Part shown: positions 10,336-22,939 of the stretch, piece by piece
Numbering within the stretch: position 1 is the stretch's first letter
How the letters are laid out: every line of letters starts with the position of its first letter
Origin: Candidula unifasciata
Lineage: Eukaryota > Mollusca > Gastropoda > Stylommatophora > Geomitridae
DNA length: 64,000 nt
NCBI GenBank assembly: GCA_905116865.2
Contig: CAJHNH020002072.1
Location: 10,001 to 74,000 of the forward strand
Reading direction: 5' to 3'
Notes under the pieces: model-generated
Told to the model about the DNA's origin: nothing
What the model saw: the letters and a program-made list of their open reading frames with translations, nothing else
Database searches by the model: none
Program-made: the position numbers and the translations under genes

Positions 10336-10370
10336 TCTCGTGAACTGTATTAGCCACGCTCCACTTGTAT

Positions 10371-11095
10371 CAGTTGTCCATGTTCTACCGCTAGCGGCTG
10401 CAGCTGGCACTGCCCATGTTCTACCGCTAGCGGCTACAGCTGGCACTGTCCATGTTCTACAGCTAGCGGCTACAGCTGGCACTGTCCATGTTCTACAGCT
10501 AGCGGCTACAGCTGGCACTGTCCATGTTCTACCACTAGCGGCTACAGCTGGCACTGTCCATGTTTTACCGCTAGCGGCTACAGCTGGCACTGTCCATGTT
10601 CTACCGCTAGCGGCTACAGCTGGCACTGTCCATGTTCTACAGCTAGCGGCTACAGCTGGCACTGTCCATGTTCTACCACTAGCGGCTACAGCTGGCACTG
10701 TCCATGTTTTACCGCTAGCGGCTACGGCTGGCACTGTCCATGTTCTACCGCTAGCGGCTACAGCTGGCACTGTCCATGTTCTACAGCTAACGGCTGCAGC
10801 TGGCACAGTCCATGTTCTACCGCTACTGGCTACAGCTGGCACTGTCCATGTTCTACCGCTACTGGCTACAGCTGGTACTGTCCATGTTCTACCGCTAGCA
10901 GGTACAGCTGGCACTGCCCATGTTCTACCGCTAGCAGCTACAGCTGCCATTGCCCATGTTCTACCGCTAGCGGCTGCAGCTGGCACTGCCCATGTTCTAC
11001 CGCTAGCGGCTGCAGATGGCACTGCCCATGTTCTACCGCTAGCGGCTGCAGCTGGCACTGTCCATGTTCTACCGATAGCGGCTGCAGCTGCACTG
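10371..11095 (+). repeat. 36-bp minisatellite, about 20 copies
   Basis: The unit holds TGTCCATGTTCTACCGCTAG and CGGCTACAGCTGGCAC. Each unit has the palindrome CCGCTAGCGG (or variants) and CAGCTG. Because 36 is a multiple of 3, one frame stays open and encodes a 12-residue period (HVLPLAATAGTV). I see no sign that this is a real protein. Confidence 0.95.
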
Positions 11096-12090
11096 ACACA
11101 GGAATTAGCAAGGAGGAAGATATTGCAGAATTACTATTCGTCGCCGACCAGGTACTAATAGCAGAAAGTACGGAATACCCACAGAACCACCTAAATCAAA
11201 TTAATAACAAAGGGGAGGAATATAATATGAAAATAAACACATGAAGACAGAATAAGTAAAGATAGGAAGACAGAAAGACAATTAAGAAATAAAATTAAAA
11301 AATAACACATTAAGACAAACAGAGAAATTTAAGTATTTGGGAACAATTTTTTATCTGAAGGGAAACTCGACAGAGAAATCAGCTCGAGATGTGCCAATGC
11401 TAATCAAGTAATGGGGCAACTATCTCCCCTGTTGACACACAAGCAGATACCCTGGAGTAGGTTAGTTGCGTATCCTATACAGGACGTTGCAGAACCAACC
11501 CCAACAGCCCCTGGCTGTTGTGTGGTTTTAATAGGCAAACTTACGTCTAGTAGTTTGCTATTGCCCAGGACGGTCGGCTTTCTTGATACCACTGTCGAAA
11601 CCAACGCAAGGCATATTGCCCGCAGCTGGAATCGAACCCGGCAAACCTGGAGTACTAGCGTGAATCTTATCAGAACTATTTATTGACCAAAACTATGCTA
11701 TCCCTGCAAAACGTGGACACTTACATCCTCTAATGAACGTACAATTTCAAGAAAACACCAAATCAGAGAATGCGAGGAATAAAGGCAGTCCCGCATGTCA
11801 TCAAAGAACAACAAATGAAGTGGTTTGGACCGTTACCAAGAATTCCCTGGTACTATCTACCGCAGAGAGCCACACTGAAACGTTACAACGGGTATAGAGC
11901 GAGTGGAAGACCTCGGAAAACATGGAGTGATGGCATAAAGAACAACCTTACAGAAAAAAACATCAAATTTAAAAGTGCTATTCACAGCGCTCATCAACTA
12001 ATGTTACATCTTCCGCCGACACTTCACTGAGGTACACGGTGGAAGAGAAGACGAAGAAGAAGAAAGAAGACTGGCTGACAGGAAGACAGG
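11096..12090 (+). mobile_element. RTE-like LINE fragment interrupted by a SINE
   Basis: Around 11120-11240 the sequence reads EEDIAELLFVADQVLIAES then NLNQINN-like residues, a degraded RT motif C region. At 11320-11380 it reads KFKYLGTIFYLKG. After the SINE at 11460-11645, residues like TWTLTSSNERTI and KWFGPLPRIP follow, typical of the C-terminal end of RTE-like ORFs. Many stops and shifts show it is dead. Confidence 0.75.
11460..11645 (-). mobile_element. tRNA-derived SINE, copy C, 5' truncated
   Basis: Reverse-strand copy of the 8396-8627 family. It starts at the B box (GGGTTCGATTCC on the minus strand) and keeps the complete 3' tail. It is flanked by the 9-base duplication CCTGGAGTA (11451-11459 and 11646-11654), so it inserted into the older LINE fragment. 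Confidence 0.9.
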
Positions 12091-14333
12091 AATGTGACTG
12101 TGAGTCTACGGGGGGAACAACGGCTGACAGGAATGTGACTGTGAGTCTACAGATAGTCTGACTGCCGTTACACCATTATAAATTAAAAAAAAAAAAAAAC
12201 AGAAAGTATGTTCCACAAGAAAGATGGTTCTGTGATCTAGAGGTTAGTGAAAGAGTTTCACAATTCCATGAACCCCAATTACTAGGGTTCCATTTTGGCG
12301 TCTGGCGGTTTAGTTAAAAAAAAAAAGATTTTCCACTTTCTGACAGAGGTACGAGAGGTGCACCGTGGAAAAGGCTAGGACTTGACCACGTAATATTCTT
12401 CAAGACAACAGCAGCGTCACAGTAGCCAACCTTCCCCGAGGAGACGGCGCGCAGTATTTATTTTCCCTCAACAACAGGTCTCTGAACAAATGTTTATCAG
12501 TAAACGCGTGGCGTCCCAGACTAAACTAACCCTGTAGACTCCGACCTTATAAGCTGTTGACCGTAACCTCGGCTGGCTGGTGATCGGTTGGTCACAGCTC
12601 GGGGTTTAGAGTGGTATGATAATGATGATAATAGGTTAACATAAAGGGGTTAACTCAACTTATAAGCCTCTGACAGCCGTGAGGAACTGTCAAGCTTGTC
12701 CAACTCTTCCTTGCCTGTTGTCTGCCTGTTTCAGCTTATTCTCCACTTCCTCCCCACCTCGTTCTCCACATCGTTCTCCACCTCGTTCTCCACCTCGTTC
12801 CCAGCTGGCCGAGTCTAACACAATGTAGTCTCTTTCATGGACTGATCGTCACATGGGCGCTGTAATCATGGAAACAAAACACATACGTGTAGTATCTTGA
12901 CTTACACTAAGAATACATGTATCAATTAATACAACATATAATAATAAGATATAGCCCATCACTCCTCCTCATATTCCACATCCTCTCCAGTCTAGTCTGA
13001 AGGTCTTTTGTCTTACATGGGCGTCACATATCCTGCCTTCCCTCCAATGCTATGTCATGATAGTTGACTTTCTAAGTCTGTTGTCCGTCTTCACTCAGAC
13101 TTCGAGTTGGCTGACATAGATTTGACATAAACATGTGGCGCAGGTTATGGGCTGAACCCGCAAACAATTTATATGTGCACGCTGTCCTGAATATTATCTT
13201 TCAGTGACCGTGAATTCTATACACCCATCATCCTTCCCCTGGGGTTATAAATCCCCTGTTCAGGTGAACACATTAAGTGAGCACATGGTGGGCACACAAA
13301 ACGTAGCACCATCCCTGCACATATTTGGGCATCATTTCCCACAGTCCCAACTCATATTTTGGCTGATCGTGAAAACAATATAATTACATTTCATTATAGC
13401 AAATGTCATTGTTCACATCTTATTTTATACACATGAAAACATACAATGAAAAACATGTGACACAAACATACAAGAAATAGGAATAGTTTAGCAGTTCCCT
13501 AACTGAGATACTGTATACTCACACAGAACTATTTCAAGCAGAATGTGCAGACAAATTAGGAAAAGGTAGTATAGACTAAGCTTAACTCCCTAACCTAAGT
13601 ATACAAGATTAAAATTAATATTTTCTCTCACCTGGGAACTTTTCCATCTATCGCCAAACCAGAGTACGACAGTAAAATATACCTTTACGTCGACCTGTGT
13701 TTGTTTGCCGGCAGGCTGCGATTAATGACGGGAATTCCACAGGCTCGAAGTATAAGTATCAATCTATTGTCCAAATTAAACTCCCCCTTTTACTTAGTTT
13801 TTACCCAACCCTCAAGATGATGGCTTAAGCTCCGCCTCTGAAGTACCTATCAAATCAAATTAGCTAACAAGTGACCTGTCACTCACAGTGAACGGCCTAC
13901 AGTACGACCTTGACCAAGATAAAACATTCCTAATTGCCAAACACCTGTTCTCCCCAGAATTACAATGACGTGTTAAACTTTAAACTTCTCGTCGCCTCTA
14001 TGTCTACAATCCGCTCAATTCGTGTTAGGTAATCTTTTATGACCTACGGTCCAGCTCAGGTGTGATGCTAAGTTCCCCGTTCGCTGGCCTCTTCAGTCTG
14101 TGGTCAGGAGATAACATTCTGACACTGGCATGAGAATAGAATTCCTAGCTACAGTGTAAAGTTTTAGGTAATATTACCCAAGGTTGGGTCGCTTTGTCTG
14201 GACTAAGGACTGGAAACATTTAAATCAATACGGTTTAAAGTAACATTTGGTTTAAGGGCATAGTCTCTTGTCTCTCAATAACCAGAAGAACTTATTACAA
14301 GTACTAACTTCTGGAATCACTGAGATCGTATCG
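12091..14333. other. non-coding, apparently single-copy DNA
   Basis: No open frame of note and no recognised motif. Two short copies of TGTGACTGTGAGTCTAC lie near 12090 and 12134, and there are A-rich runs at 12185 and 12315. The missing first exon or promoter of AIF-1 could lie here, but I could not find it. Confidence 0.4.
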
Positions 14334-14506
14334 TGACAGTGTGATATAAATATAAATATAGTCTCTTTCTTTCTCTCTCTTTATATATATATATATATAT
14401 ATAGTCTCAGTGTGATATAGATATAGTCTCTCTCTTTCTTTCTCTTTATATATATATATAGTCTCAGTGTGATATAAATATAAAAATAGTCTCTCTCTTT
14501 CTCTCT

Positions 14507-14562
<56 letters not shown>

Positions 14563-14660
14563 AGTGTGATATAAATATAAATATAGTCTCTCTCTTTCTC
14601 TCTCTTTATATATATAGTCTCAGTGTGATATAAATATAGTCTCTCTCTTTCTCTCTCTCA
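14334..14660. repeat. composite array: GTCTCAGTGTGATATAAA + (CT)n + (AT)n
   Basis: About five units, each with GTCTCAGTGTGATATAAA, a TCTCTCTTTCTC block and a variable (TA)n run. The same phrase recurs at 15631 and, diverged, at 17437, so the original array has been split by later insertions. Confidence 0.9.
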
Positions 14661-15340
14661 TGAGACTATGTATGTGTGCGTATATGTATGTAGGTGCATG
14701 TATGTATTATGTATGTCTGTATGTATGAGAATGTATGAATGTAAATGTAGCTGTGTAAGTATGTGATTGTATGTGTGTGTATATTTATGTATAATGTGGG
14801 TGTATGCAGGTATATGTAGCTGTGTAGGTATGTGCGTGTTTGTGTATTTATAAAAGCATGCAAGTATGCATGTGTGTGTGATTGTGTGTGTATGTATGTG
14901 GATATATGAAAGCATATCAAGGTATGTATGTATATGTGTAAAGATGGGAGTTTATGTATAGATGTATGTATGTATGTGTGAATATATGTATACATGTATG
15001 TGGGTGTATGAATTCATATAAGTGTAAATGTGTGGTTTTGGGCATGTGTTGGTGTCTGTACATGTGATTGTAAATGTGTGTATGCATAGGTGCATGTATA
15101 GGTATGTATGTATGGCATTTGTGTGTGTGCATGTATATCTGTAAATGTAAGTGTGTGTGTTTTCTGTTTGTGCATTTATGTCTATGTATGTGTATGCTTG
15201 TATATGTATGTAGATGCATCTGTGTATGTATCATGTATGTCTGTATATGAGTTCGCATGTATGAGAACATAGGAGTATGTATACGTGTGTGTGTGTGAGT
15301 GTGTACGATTGTGTACACATGATGTGCGTATGCATTATAT
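14660..15340. repeat. degenerate TATG/TG-rich tract
   Basis: Imperfect (TATG)n and (TG)n DNA about 680 bases long. Open frames on the minus strand (HTYIHT-type) are by-products of the repeat. Confidence 0.85.
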
Positions 15341-15417
15341 TATAATTTATAATTCTTTATTAAATCCATAACATGCATTATTGATAACAGGTATTAGTAC
15401 TCTGAAAAATGAGTACT

Positions 15418-15730
<313 letters not shown>

Positions 15731-16081
15731 AAAATGTATTTGTTGCAGATTAAAGGTTAATGAAATTCTTTGACAAATTATGTAACTGACTTCTTACTTT
15801 GATAAAAAACGTCCTAATTCATTTGTTGATATATATATATATATTAGGGCTGTACCGAATATTCGCTTCGTATTCGCTTCGGGGCCGAATAGTGGACCTA
15901 ATAGCTATTCGGTATTCGGCCGAATAGTGGCGGTCGGGTCGAATGCGAATAGTGATTTCTGCATACACTGCAATGGACTGAAATAACTCTCTCATTAACA
16001 AAATAGTTGCCGTTGCCTAAGTTTGTCCACCGCCTTCTCCGGACTGAGTCGGCCGTGGTCTTTGCCTGCTGCATTACAGCA

Positions 16082-16140
16082 GAGGTTCTCAAACTGGGTG
16101 CGTAAGCCAGGGGTGCCGCGGCGAAAATCAAGAAAAGTCA
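16082..16140 (+). mobile_element. single hAT-type terminus inside the larger element
   Basis: CAGAGGTTCTCAAACTGGGT followed by GCCAGGGGTGCCGCGGC is a typical hAT terminal sequence. No matching opposite end was found, so this is probably a broken copy. Confidence 0.55.
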
Positions 16141-16448
16141 GCTATAAATTGTGACATTATTAAAGAAGGCAAGAAGATACTTAAAAGTTGAAATTCAAAA
16201 TGTCTTTCCTCGCCATTGTTAAGAAAAAAAAATTATTTTTCTCTCATGTTTCACACTCAAAGTGTATTATACTGCATAAAATGCCAACCGCAGCGTGCTA
16301 ACAGTTGTCTTTATCTCGACATGCGACCGATTCTCCATCTGTATTCCTGAAGGTGCAGCAGATAAGTAAGCACATTTATTTAAAGGCAATGCGTTTTTTT
16401 TTTTTTTTTTTGGTTGTTGCTTGTGTGAGTGTGTCTGTGTGTGTGTGT

Positions 16449-16569
<121 letters not shown>

Positions 16570-16631
16570 ATGTATTTTTTTGTTATTTGTCTTTGCCCAA
16601 ATCAAATTTGAAGATATTCCTAACAAGAATT

Positions 16632-17279
16632 TAAAGGTGCGTTTAAATTACGTCGAACGAACGGCCGAGCAAACGATGATTTATATGCAAATTTGGCATG
16701 TGGATAACATCCGATGGAAGATGCATTACTAAAATAAGAAACAGAAAAGGACAGGCAAAAACTGCATTTTATAAAATGAAGAACATCTTATGCAATGTAT
16801 CTTTGTCATTGAATGTTAGAAAAAGAATTCTTGCTTGCTGCACACATCCAATTTTAACATATGGCTGTAAGTCCTGGACAATCGGTAGGCAGGCCAAACA
16901 ATTTCTGGAGGGCTCAGAAATGTGGTTTTACAGAACAATGCTTAAAATAACTTGGACAGAAAAAAAAAAGAAAAAAAAAGCCACCAAGAGGTTTTGAAAG
17001 AGCCGGGAGCCCGAAGACAACTTATCACAGACATCAAAAGGAGATAGTCATCATTTTTCGGCCATGTTATGAGAAGAGGGAAAATAGAACATGTGGCGAC
17101 CACTGGAAAAATCTGTGGATGGAAAGATAAAGAAAGTCAAAGAGAGAAGATTCTTGACAGTCTTGTTGCATAGCATGGAGGGGTGTCAGCACACGAACTG
17201 ATACATGCTGCAGGAGATCGCAGATTGTGGCGAGGTAAAATCGCCAACGCCAGGCGGCAAGGCACCTGATGATGATGAT
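16632..17279 (+). mobile_element. RTE-like LINE 3' fragment with GAT tail
   Basis: Reads KMKNILCNVSLSLNVRKRIL, HPILTYGCKSWTI and MWFYRTMLKITWT, then FGHVMRRGKIEHV and SQREKILDSLVA in other frames. This is the conserved C-terminal region of RTE-like ORFs. It ends in a (GATGAT) tail typical of the group. Frameshifts show it is inactive. Confidence 0.8.
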
Positions 17280-17371
17280 ACACTATTCGTATTCGTATTC
17301 GTATTCGGCCGAATAGTTGTACCCACTATTCGTATTCGGCCGAATAGTGAAAATCACTATTCGGTACATCC

Positions 17372-17374
<3 letters not shown>

Positions 17375-17427
<53 letters not shown>
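17375..17427. repeat. (AT)n microsatellite
   Basis: Uninterrupted (AT)n next to the right end of the hAT-like element. Confidence 0.97.
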
Positions 17428-17431
<4 letters not shown>

Positions 17432-17519
17432 CATAGTCTCAGTGTGATGTGGACGTGCAGATACACAAACAGATTTGTAGACAGACAGGCAGACGGACAG
17501 ATGGATGCGTTGGTGTTTG

Positions 17520-17695
17520 GATAGACTGAGATGGGTAGATAGACTGAGATGGGTAGATAGACTGAGATGGGTAGATAGACTGAGATGGGTAGATAGACTG
17601 AGATGGGTAGATAGACTGAGATGGGTAGATAGACTGAGATGGGTAGATAGACTGAGATGGGTAGATAGACTGAGATGGGTAGATAGACTGAAGAT
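17520..17695. repeat. 18-bp minisatellite, about 9-10 copies
   Basis: Unit ACTGAGATGGGTAGATAG, nearly perfect. Confidence 0.97.
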
Positions 17696-17744
17696 ATCTA
17701 TACAATAATTAATGTTTCTTGCTGTACCTCCCACACCAGTAAAG

Positions 17745-18303
17745 CAACACTAATACACTACCACCACACACCCACACTAGCACAGCCACACCAATACAGC
17801 ACCACCACACACCCACACTAGCACAGCCACACTAATACACCACCACCACACACCCACACTAGCACAGCCACACTAATACACCACCACCACACACCCACAC
17901 TAGCACAGCCACACCAATATACCGCTACCACACACAAGGACAGCCACACTAATATACCACCACCACACACCCACACCAATATACCACCACCACATATCCA
18001 CACAGGACAGCCACACCAATATACCACCACCACACACCAGGACAGCCACACTAATATACCACCACCACACACCCACACAGGACAGCCACACCAATATTCC
18101 ACCACCACACACCCACACAGGACAGCCACACCAATATACCACCACCACACACCAGGACAGCCACACTAATACACCACCACCACACACCCACACAGGACAG
18201 CCACACCAATATACCACCACCACACACCAGGACAGCCACACCAATATACCACCACCACACACCAGGACAGCCACACTAATACACCACCACCACACACCCA
18301 CTC
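17745..18303. repeat. degenerate CCACCACACAC-rich minisatellite
   Basis: Units of variable length share CCACCACCACACACC, AGGACAGCCACAC and CAATATA or TAATACA. The antisense GVWWW-type frames are repeat by-products. Confidence 0.9.
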
Positions 18304-18529
18304 CTGTTATAAAGTTCAACACACAAATTTGATATGACAAACAGGCCAATTAACGACCATTTGCAGCCACACTTTCAAGGGGTAAAGGTCACTGCAGCGG
18401 CCAGAACCTGCGTCAGTCTCTCCCTTTTGCCCAAACAACCTACCAGGACCGTCGGTAATGGATGGAACCACGGTTGACATCTGCAAATAGAGTGTAACCT
18501 TCTGACGCTAAATTTCAGATTTAGGTTGT

Positions 18530-18620
18530 CGCCTCTCTCTCTCTCTCTCTATCTCTCTCTCCCTCTCTCTCCCCCCTCTCTCTCTCTCCCTCTCTCTCTC
18601 TCTCTCCTCCCCTACATATA
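18530..18620. repeat. (CT)n-rich tract
   Basis: Imperfect CT repeats followed by a CA-rich stretch. Confidence 0.9.
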
Positions 18621-18779
18621 AATATACACACGCACACACACACACAGACACACACATAAACACAAGCTCCACATAGGACCAAACAGAGCAATTTTGTGAC
18701 CCTACATCTATCCCAACATTCTGAATTCCCAATCTGTTGGTGCTACCTTTCCTCTGTAGTTAGCAAAACACGCAGATGG

Positions 18780-18990
18780 TGGGGGGGGGGGGGGGGGGCG
18801 TACTCATACGTATCTATCTTCATCTGTGTATGTATGTGTCTGTCTGTGTCAATCTTCATCTGTTTATGTGTCTGTGTCTATCTTCATCTGTGTATGTATG
18901 TGTCTGTCTGTGTCAATCTTCATCTGTTTATGTGTCTGTGTCTATCTTCATCTGTGTTTGTGTCTGTCTGTCTGTGTCTATCTACCTCTA
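18780..18990. repeat. poly-G run and a CTGTGT-type tandem repeat
   Basis: Nineteen or so consecutive G at 18780-18798, then degenerate units sharing TATCTTCATCTGTGTATG and TGTGTCTGTCTGTGTC to about 18990. Confidence 0.85.
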
Positions 18991-19486
18991 TGTATGGAAA
19001 TCACAGGAAATCTAACAAGCATCATTAGACTTTGGGGAGTGCCCGGACACTTCTGTGGTCCACCAATGGCCCGCCGACTAAAGAACACTACTGTAGAATC
19101 ATCTAGAAATGTGTTTATGTGACCTTTGGGCAGATATTTTAGGACTGGTACAGATCGATCGGTCAAGGCTATATTTACACCACAGACTGGTGAAACGAGG
19201 TCAGCTGAAAGAGATCCACGGCTGTGCCCGGAGAGGGAGGAAATGGGGATTTGGAAATGTGCCGAATCAATAGATGTACCCGAAATATTTGTCTTGTCTG
19301 TCTCTGTGTACTCCCGGCTATTTCATGACTGTCCGCACTTAATTGTTGGTTTTACCGTTTACTGATCATCACTTGCATTTCGGTTCTATTATTAGGCCAT
19401 ATATCTATTTATATTTCAAGCTGTAAATTCATAAATGTTGTCTAGTCCTTATGTTTAGGGACTTGAGTGAGCAAATGTGTGCTTGT

Positions 19487-19487
<1 letters not shown>
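18991..19487. other. no recognisable gene
   Basis: About 500 bases with only short frames and no recognised motif. Confidence 0.4.

Positions 19488-19535
<48 letters not shown>
19488..19535. repeat. (TC)n microsatellite
   Basis: About 24 TC units. Confidence 0.97.
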
Positions 19536-19538
<3 letters not shown>

Positions 19539-19559
19539 GTTTAACTAGTCATCCCGTTG

Positions 19560-19757
19560 TGTGGTGCAATTTTTCGTTATTTTGAAGCCCTATCCTAGCT
19601 CTTGCCAGGGGCCGCAATATAGACCGGACATAAATATGGTCTAATGGCTGAACGCGGTTTTCGGGACCTCTCCACGTTGATCCTCATCCGCATGGTGGCA
19701 CTTTGTGTCATCGGGTGTTTATCGTTTGTGTGATGTCCTAGTAGGGTAAAAAGTCCT
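19560..19757 (+). repeat. dispersed repeat D2, forward copy
   Basis: The segment with GCCAGGGGCCGCAATATAGA, GAACGCGGTTTTCGGGACCT and GGTGGCACTTTGTGTCATCG matches the reverse complement of 41975-42160 along its whole length, with moderate divergence. It is a dispersed element of unknown class. Confidence 0.8.
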
Positions 19758-19806
19758 ACAACAACAACAAAAACAACAACAAAAACAACAACAACAACAA
19801 CTACTA
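19758..19806. repeat. (CAA)n tract
   Basis: CAACAACAA with AAA interruptions. Confidence 0.9.
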
Positions 19807-19891
19807 CTACTGTATTTATAGGTTTCATATATGTGAGTGTGATGTGTATGTGTTGTTTTTTTATAAGTCCATGTTTTACTCACATCTCCAG

Positions 19892-19953
19892 GTGGGAAAG
19901 CCTTCGGACAATACCTGGCCAAGTGGGAGAAACAGCTGGATGACATTAATCAG
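19892..19953 (+). CDS. AIF1: AIF-1 exon: GKAFG segment
   Basis: Acceptor CATCTCCAG before 19892, donor CAG|GTCTGT after 19953. It begins in phase 1 (GT completes a Gly codon) and encodes GKAFGQYLAKWEKQLDDINQ, matching the N-terminal helix of AIF-1. The upstream exon must end with one extra base, normally a G. Confidence 0.92.
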
Positions 19954-22870
19954 GTCTGTGTACAGTTCTCTTCAATTTATGAATTTCAGCGTCTTTTAAA
20001 ATGTAAGGACATCTGGTGTTTTAGGTCAAGTCTCCCTCTGATCTAGTCTATTGAGGACATTCCTCTCTGTCGTTGTCTGAGACCATCCAGCATTCTCTCT
20101 ATCCGTCCCCCTCTGATCTAGTCTTTGGAGGACATTCCAGTTGGATTTACTTCTCAATGATGAGAATCACACGGGTACAAATCCTGGAATCCCCGTTCCA
20201 CAGTATAGCAGCCAAACATAACATGAATTGGGGTGGGGTGGGGTGGGGGGCACCAAACAGTTGCCAGATAACCTATAGACCAGTGTGTGTAGGTTGTGTG
20301 TGTGTGTCGTGCAGGTTTCACATACAAAAGACCAGCTTTATTATAATAAAAAAGTACTCTCCTCGACTATGAAGATAAAATGATTTACAAGAAACACAGA
20401 ATATCTGCTTTTTTTTTTTCCTCTCCAGGGATTTCTCGATGATGAATTCTTCAGTGACGTCGAGGATTTGGACTTCAAACTTAGAGAGTATAAAGGTAGA
20501 TAACTGAGTAAATATTACCATCGTTAAAGGTGTTTTTTGTCTACTTATCTCCCCTATTGTAGATTTGAAAGGGTTTGAGGTTTGAACAACGGATCAACAT
20601 CATGGCTCACGTGTAGTAACCCATTAGTGCTCCGTTCTATTTCTAACTCAAGTCCAAAGTAGCTCATCGCAGTGCATGGGCTCTGTAGCACCAGCGAGGA
20701 TTCTGAAATATTTTGGGTAGATTTGTAACTCCAAATTTTACCGAAGCAGCGCCTTTTGTCTACTCTTTTCGATTTCCAACTCCTGAGAGATTTTTCACGT
20801 GTGCAGCAATACACACGGGCGTCTGATCTGACTACCCAGAGACCAGAAGTCCACACAAAAAAATTCCAGCCCTCACCAGGGCCTGAACCCGGGTTCTGAA
20901 CCCAGGACCTCTAGCACACGAGGCGGATAACATACCTCAAGACCACACAGCTCCTTGCTTTTAAGGAACAAAGCAGTAGTTGTCCCTTGACTCTTTGTGT
21001 GCCCTAGTCCGAGAAGAATAAGGACGAGGAGGGAGAGTATTAGAAGGAGGAGAAGAAGATAAAGAAGAAGAAGGAGGCACATGAAAAGAAGGAAAAAAAG
21101 AAGCAGGAGAGGCAGAAGAAGAAGAAGAAGAAGAAGAAGAAGAAGAAGAAGAAGAAGAAGAAGAAGAAGAAGAAGAAGAAGAAGAAAAAGAAAAAGAAGA
21201 AGAAGAAAAAGAAAAACAATAAGAAGCAGAAACAGAAAAAGAAAAAGAAGAAGAAGAAGAAAAAGAAAAAGAAGAAGAAAAAGAAGATAAAGAAGAACAA
21301 AAAAGAAGAAGAAAAAGAAGAAGAAGAAGAAAAAGAAGAAGAGGAAGAAGAAGCAGAAGAAGACTCAGATGTTGACAGCACATGTTGTCTTTAACTTCAC
21401 AAGCAAGTTTTCTGCTGTTTGTTGAGCCAGTGACAATTTTGTGACTGTGTTTATTTCAGACAAGTTTATAGAGTGTGACCGGGATCTGTCTGGAGATTTA
21501 GGTAGGTTCAACATGTCACACTGTTGTGGCTTTTTAAAAATCTTAGAGTTCATTTTTTTTTTCTTTCAGCATTGACAGTTTGTTGTCTAAGTGTTTACAG
21601 TTCAGTATTCCATAATTTACAACTAATTCTGTCATTTGTCAGTTCAGAATCTTGTTTTTTCCTCAGTGTCTCATAGTTACATGTTTTTTGTGTAATTTCA
21701 TGACATTGTGTCGCCAAACACATGCTATCATTCTATCAAAATTTTTTCCACAACAGTCTGCTTACAGAATGAATGAGCTATGCAGATCGACCAACAGATA
21801 GCCGTCCTCACTGACTACAGACAGACATACATACAGGGAGACAGGCAGGGAAACAGACATATAAACATATCAACATAGTATAAAATAGAGTAACTAGAGA
21901 AATTATAGTGACTGATTCTCAGTCGGTACTGGGAACAAATGGAGAAATATGGCATACAGGATAGCAAGCATCAGGACATGAATATTACAGGGAATCACAT
22001 GGATAAACTGCGTGTTATATGCAGGAGGGCGAGGGAATAAAAGACAGGATTGTCTGGTTACAAGAGTAATAGCTACAGGAACACTCATAGTGGACAAATT
22101 TGACATACTGAAGATCACTTAAGAACGAATGCGGATAGCAGACACAAGCTTAGCTGAAAGCACATGTGTAAAGATATGTCATCGAGGCATTAGGTGTGGA
22201 TTAGGCAAGGATGAACCTCTGAGATGATGAAAATGATCAATTTATAATCAGTGAGCTACGGGAACAGCATTTACACCTTAGGGCATCTGCAATCGGAGAC
22301 TGAGCACCTATGGCAGGGCTATTTAACTAAGTGTACCCAGCCCCAAAATTTAGAAAATACAGATCGTTATGGGCCGGATGCTCAAGCCAAAGCACTGAAA
22401 GATCATTAATACAATACAAGTTATAATGATCCGTTGGCCACTTGCTATGGCCCGTGTAATGTCAGTCGAAAGCCCTGACCTATGGAATGCCCTGTGTGCT
22501 ATGATATTGATTCTTAAATCATCAAATCAGTTGGATGTCAGTCGAAAGCCCTGACCTATGGAATGCCCTGTGTGCTATGATATTGATTCTTAAATCATCA
22601 AATCAGTTAGATGTCAGTCGAAAGCACTGACCTGTGGTATGCCCTGTGTGCTATGATATTGATTCTTAAATCATCAAATTAGTTTGATGCCAGTCGAATA
22701 GCCCTGACCCATGGAATGCCCTGTGTGCTATCATATTGATTCTTAAATCATCAAATAAGTAAATCAAAATAGTTAGTTTGGTAGGTGAGTGCATGAATGG
22801 ATGGATGAGAGATAAATGGATGCATGGATGATCACAAACTGGCGACAAGTATGTGTGCTTTGTGTGTGTC

Positions 22871-22939
<69 letters not shown>

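Noticed and set aside
10088..11158. 356-codon frame with a HVLPLAATAGTV period
   Set aside because: Same multiple-of-3 effect in the 36-bp array. It starts inside a dispersed repeat and ends in a LINE fragment.
15898..16131. Minus-strand frame as a hAT transposase or zinc-finger piece
   Set aside because: One CSVCRNHYSHS stretch suggests zinc binding, but spacing and context fit no known finger; the frame is short and covers the terminal repeats.
18334..18381. Possible first coding exon of AIF-1 (MTNRPINDHLQPHFQG before GTAAAG)
   Set aside because: The N-terminus is plausible, but the donor leaves phase 0, while the exon at 19892 needs one preceding base. The join would shift the frame.
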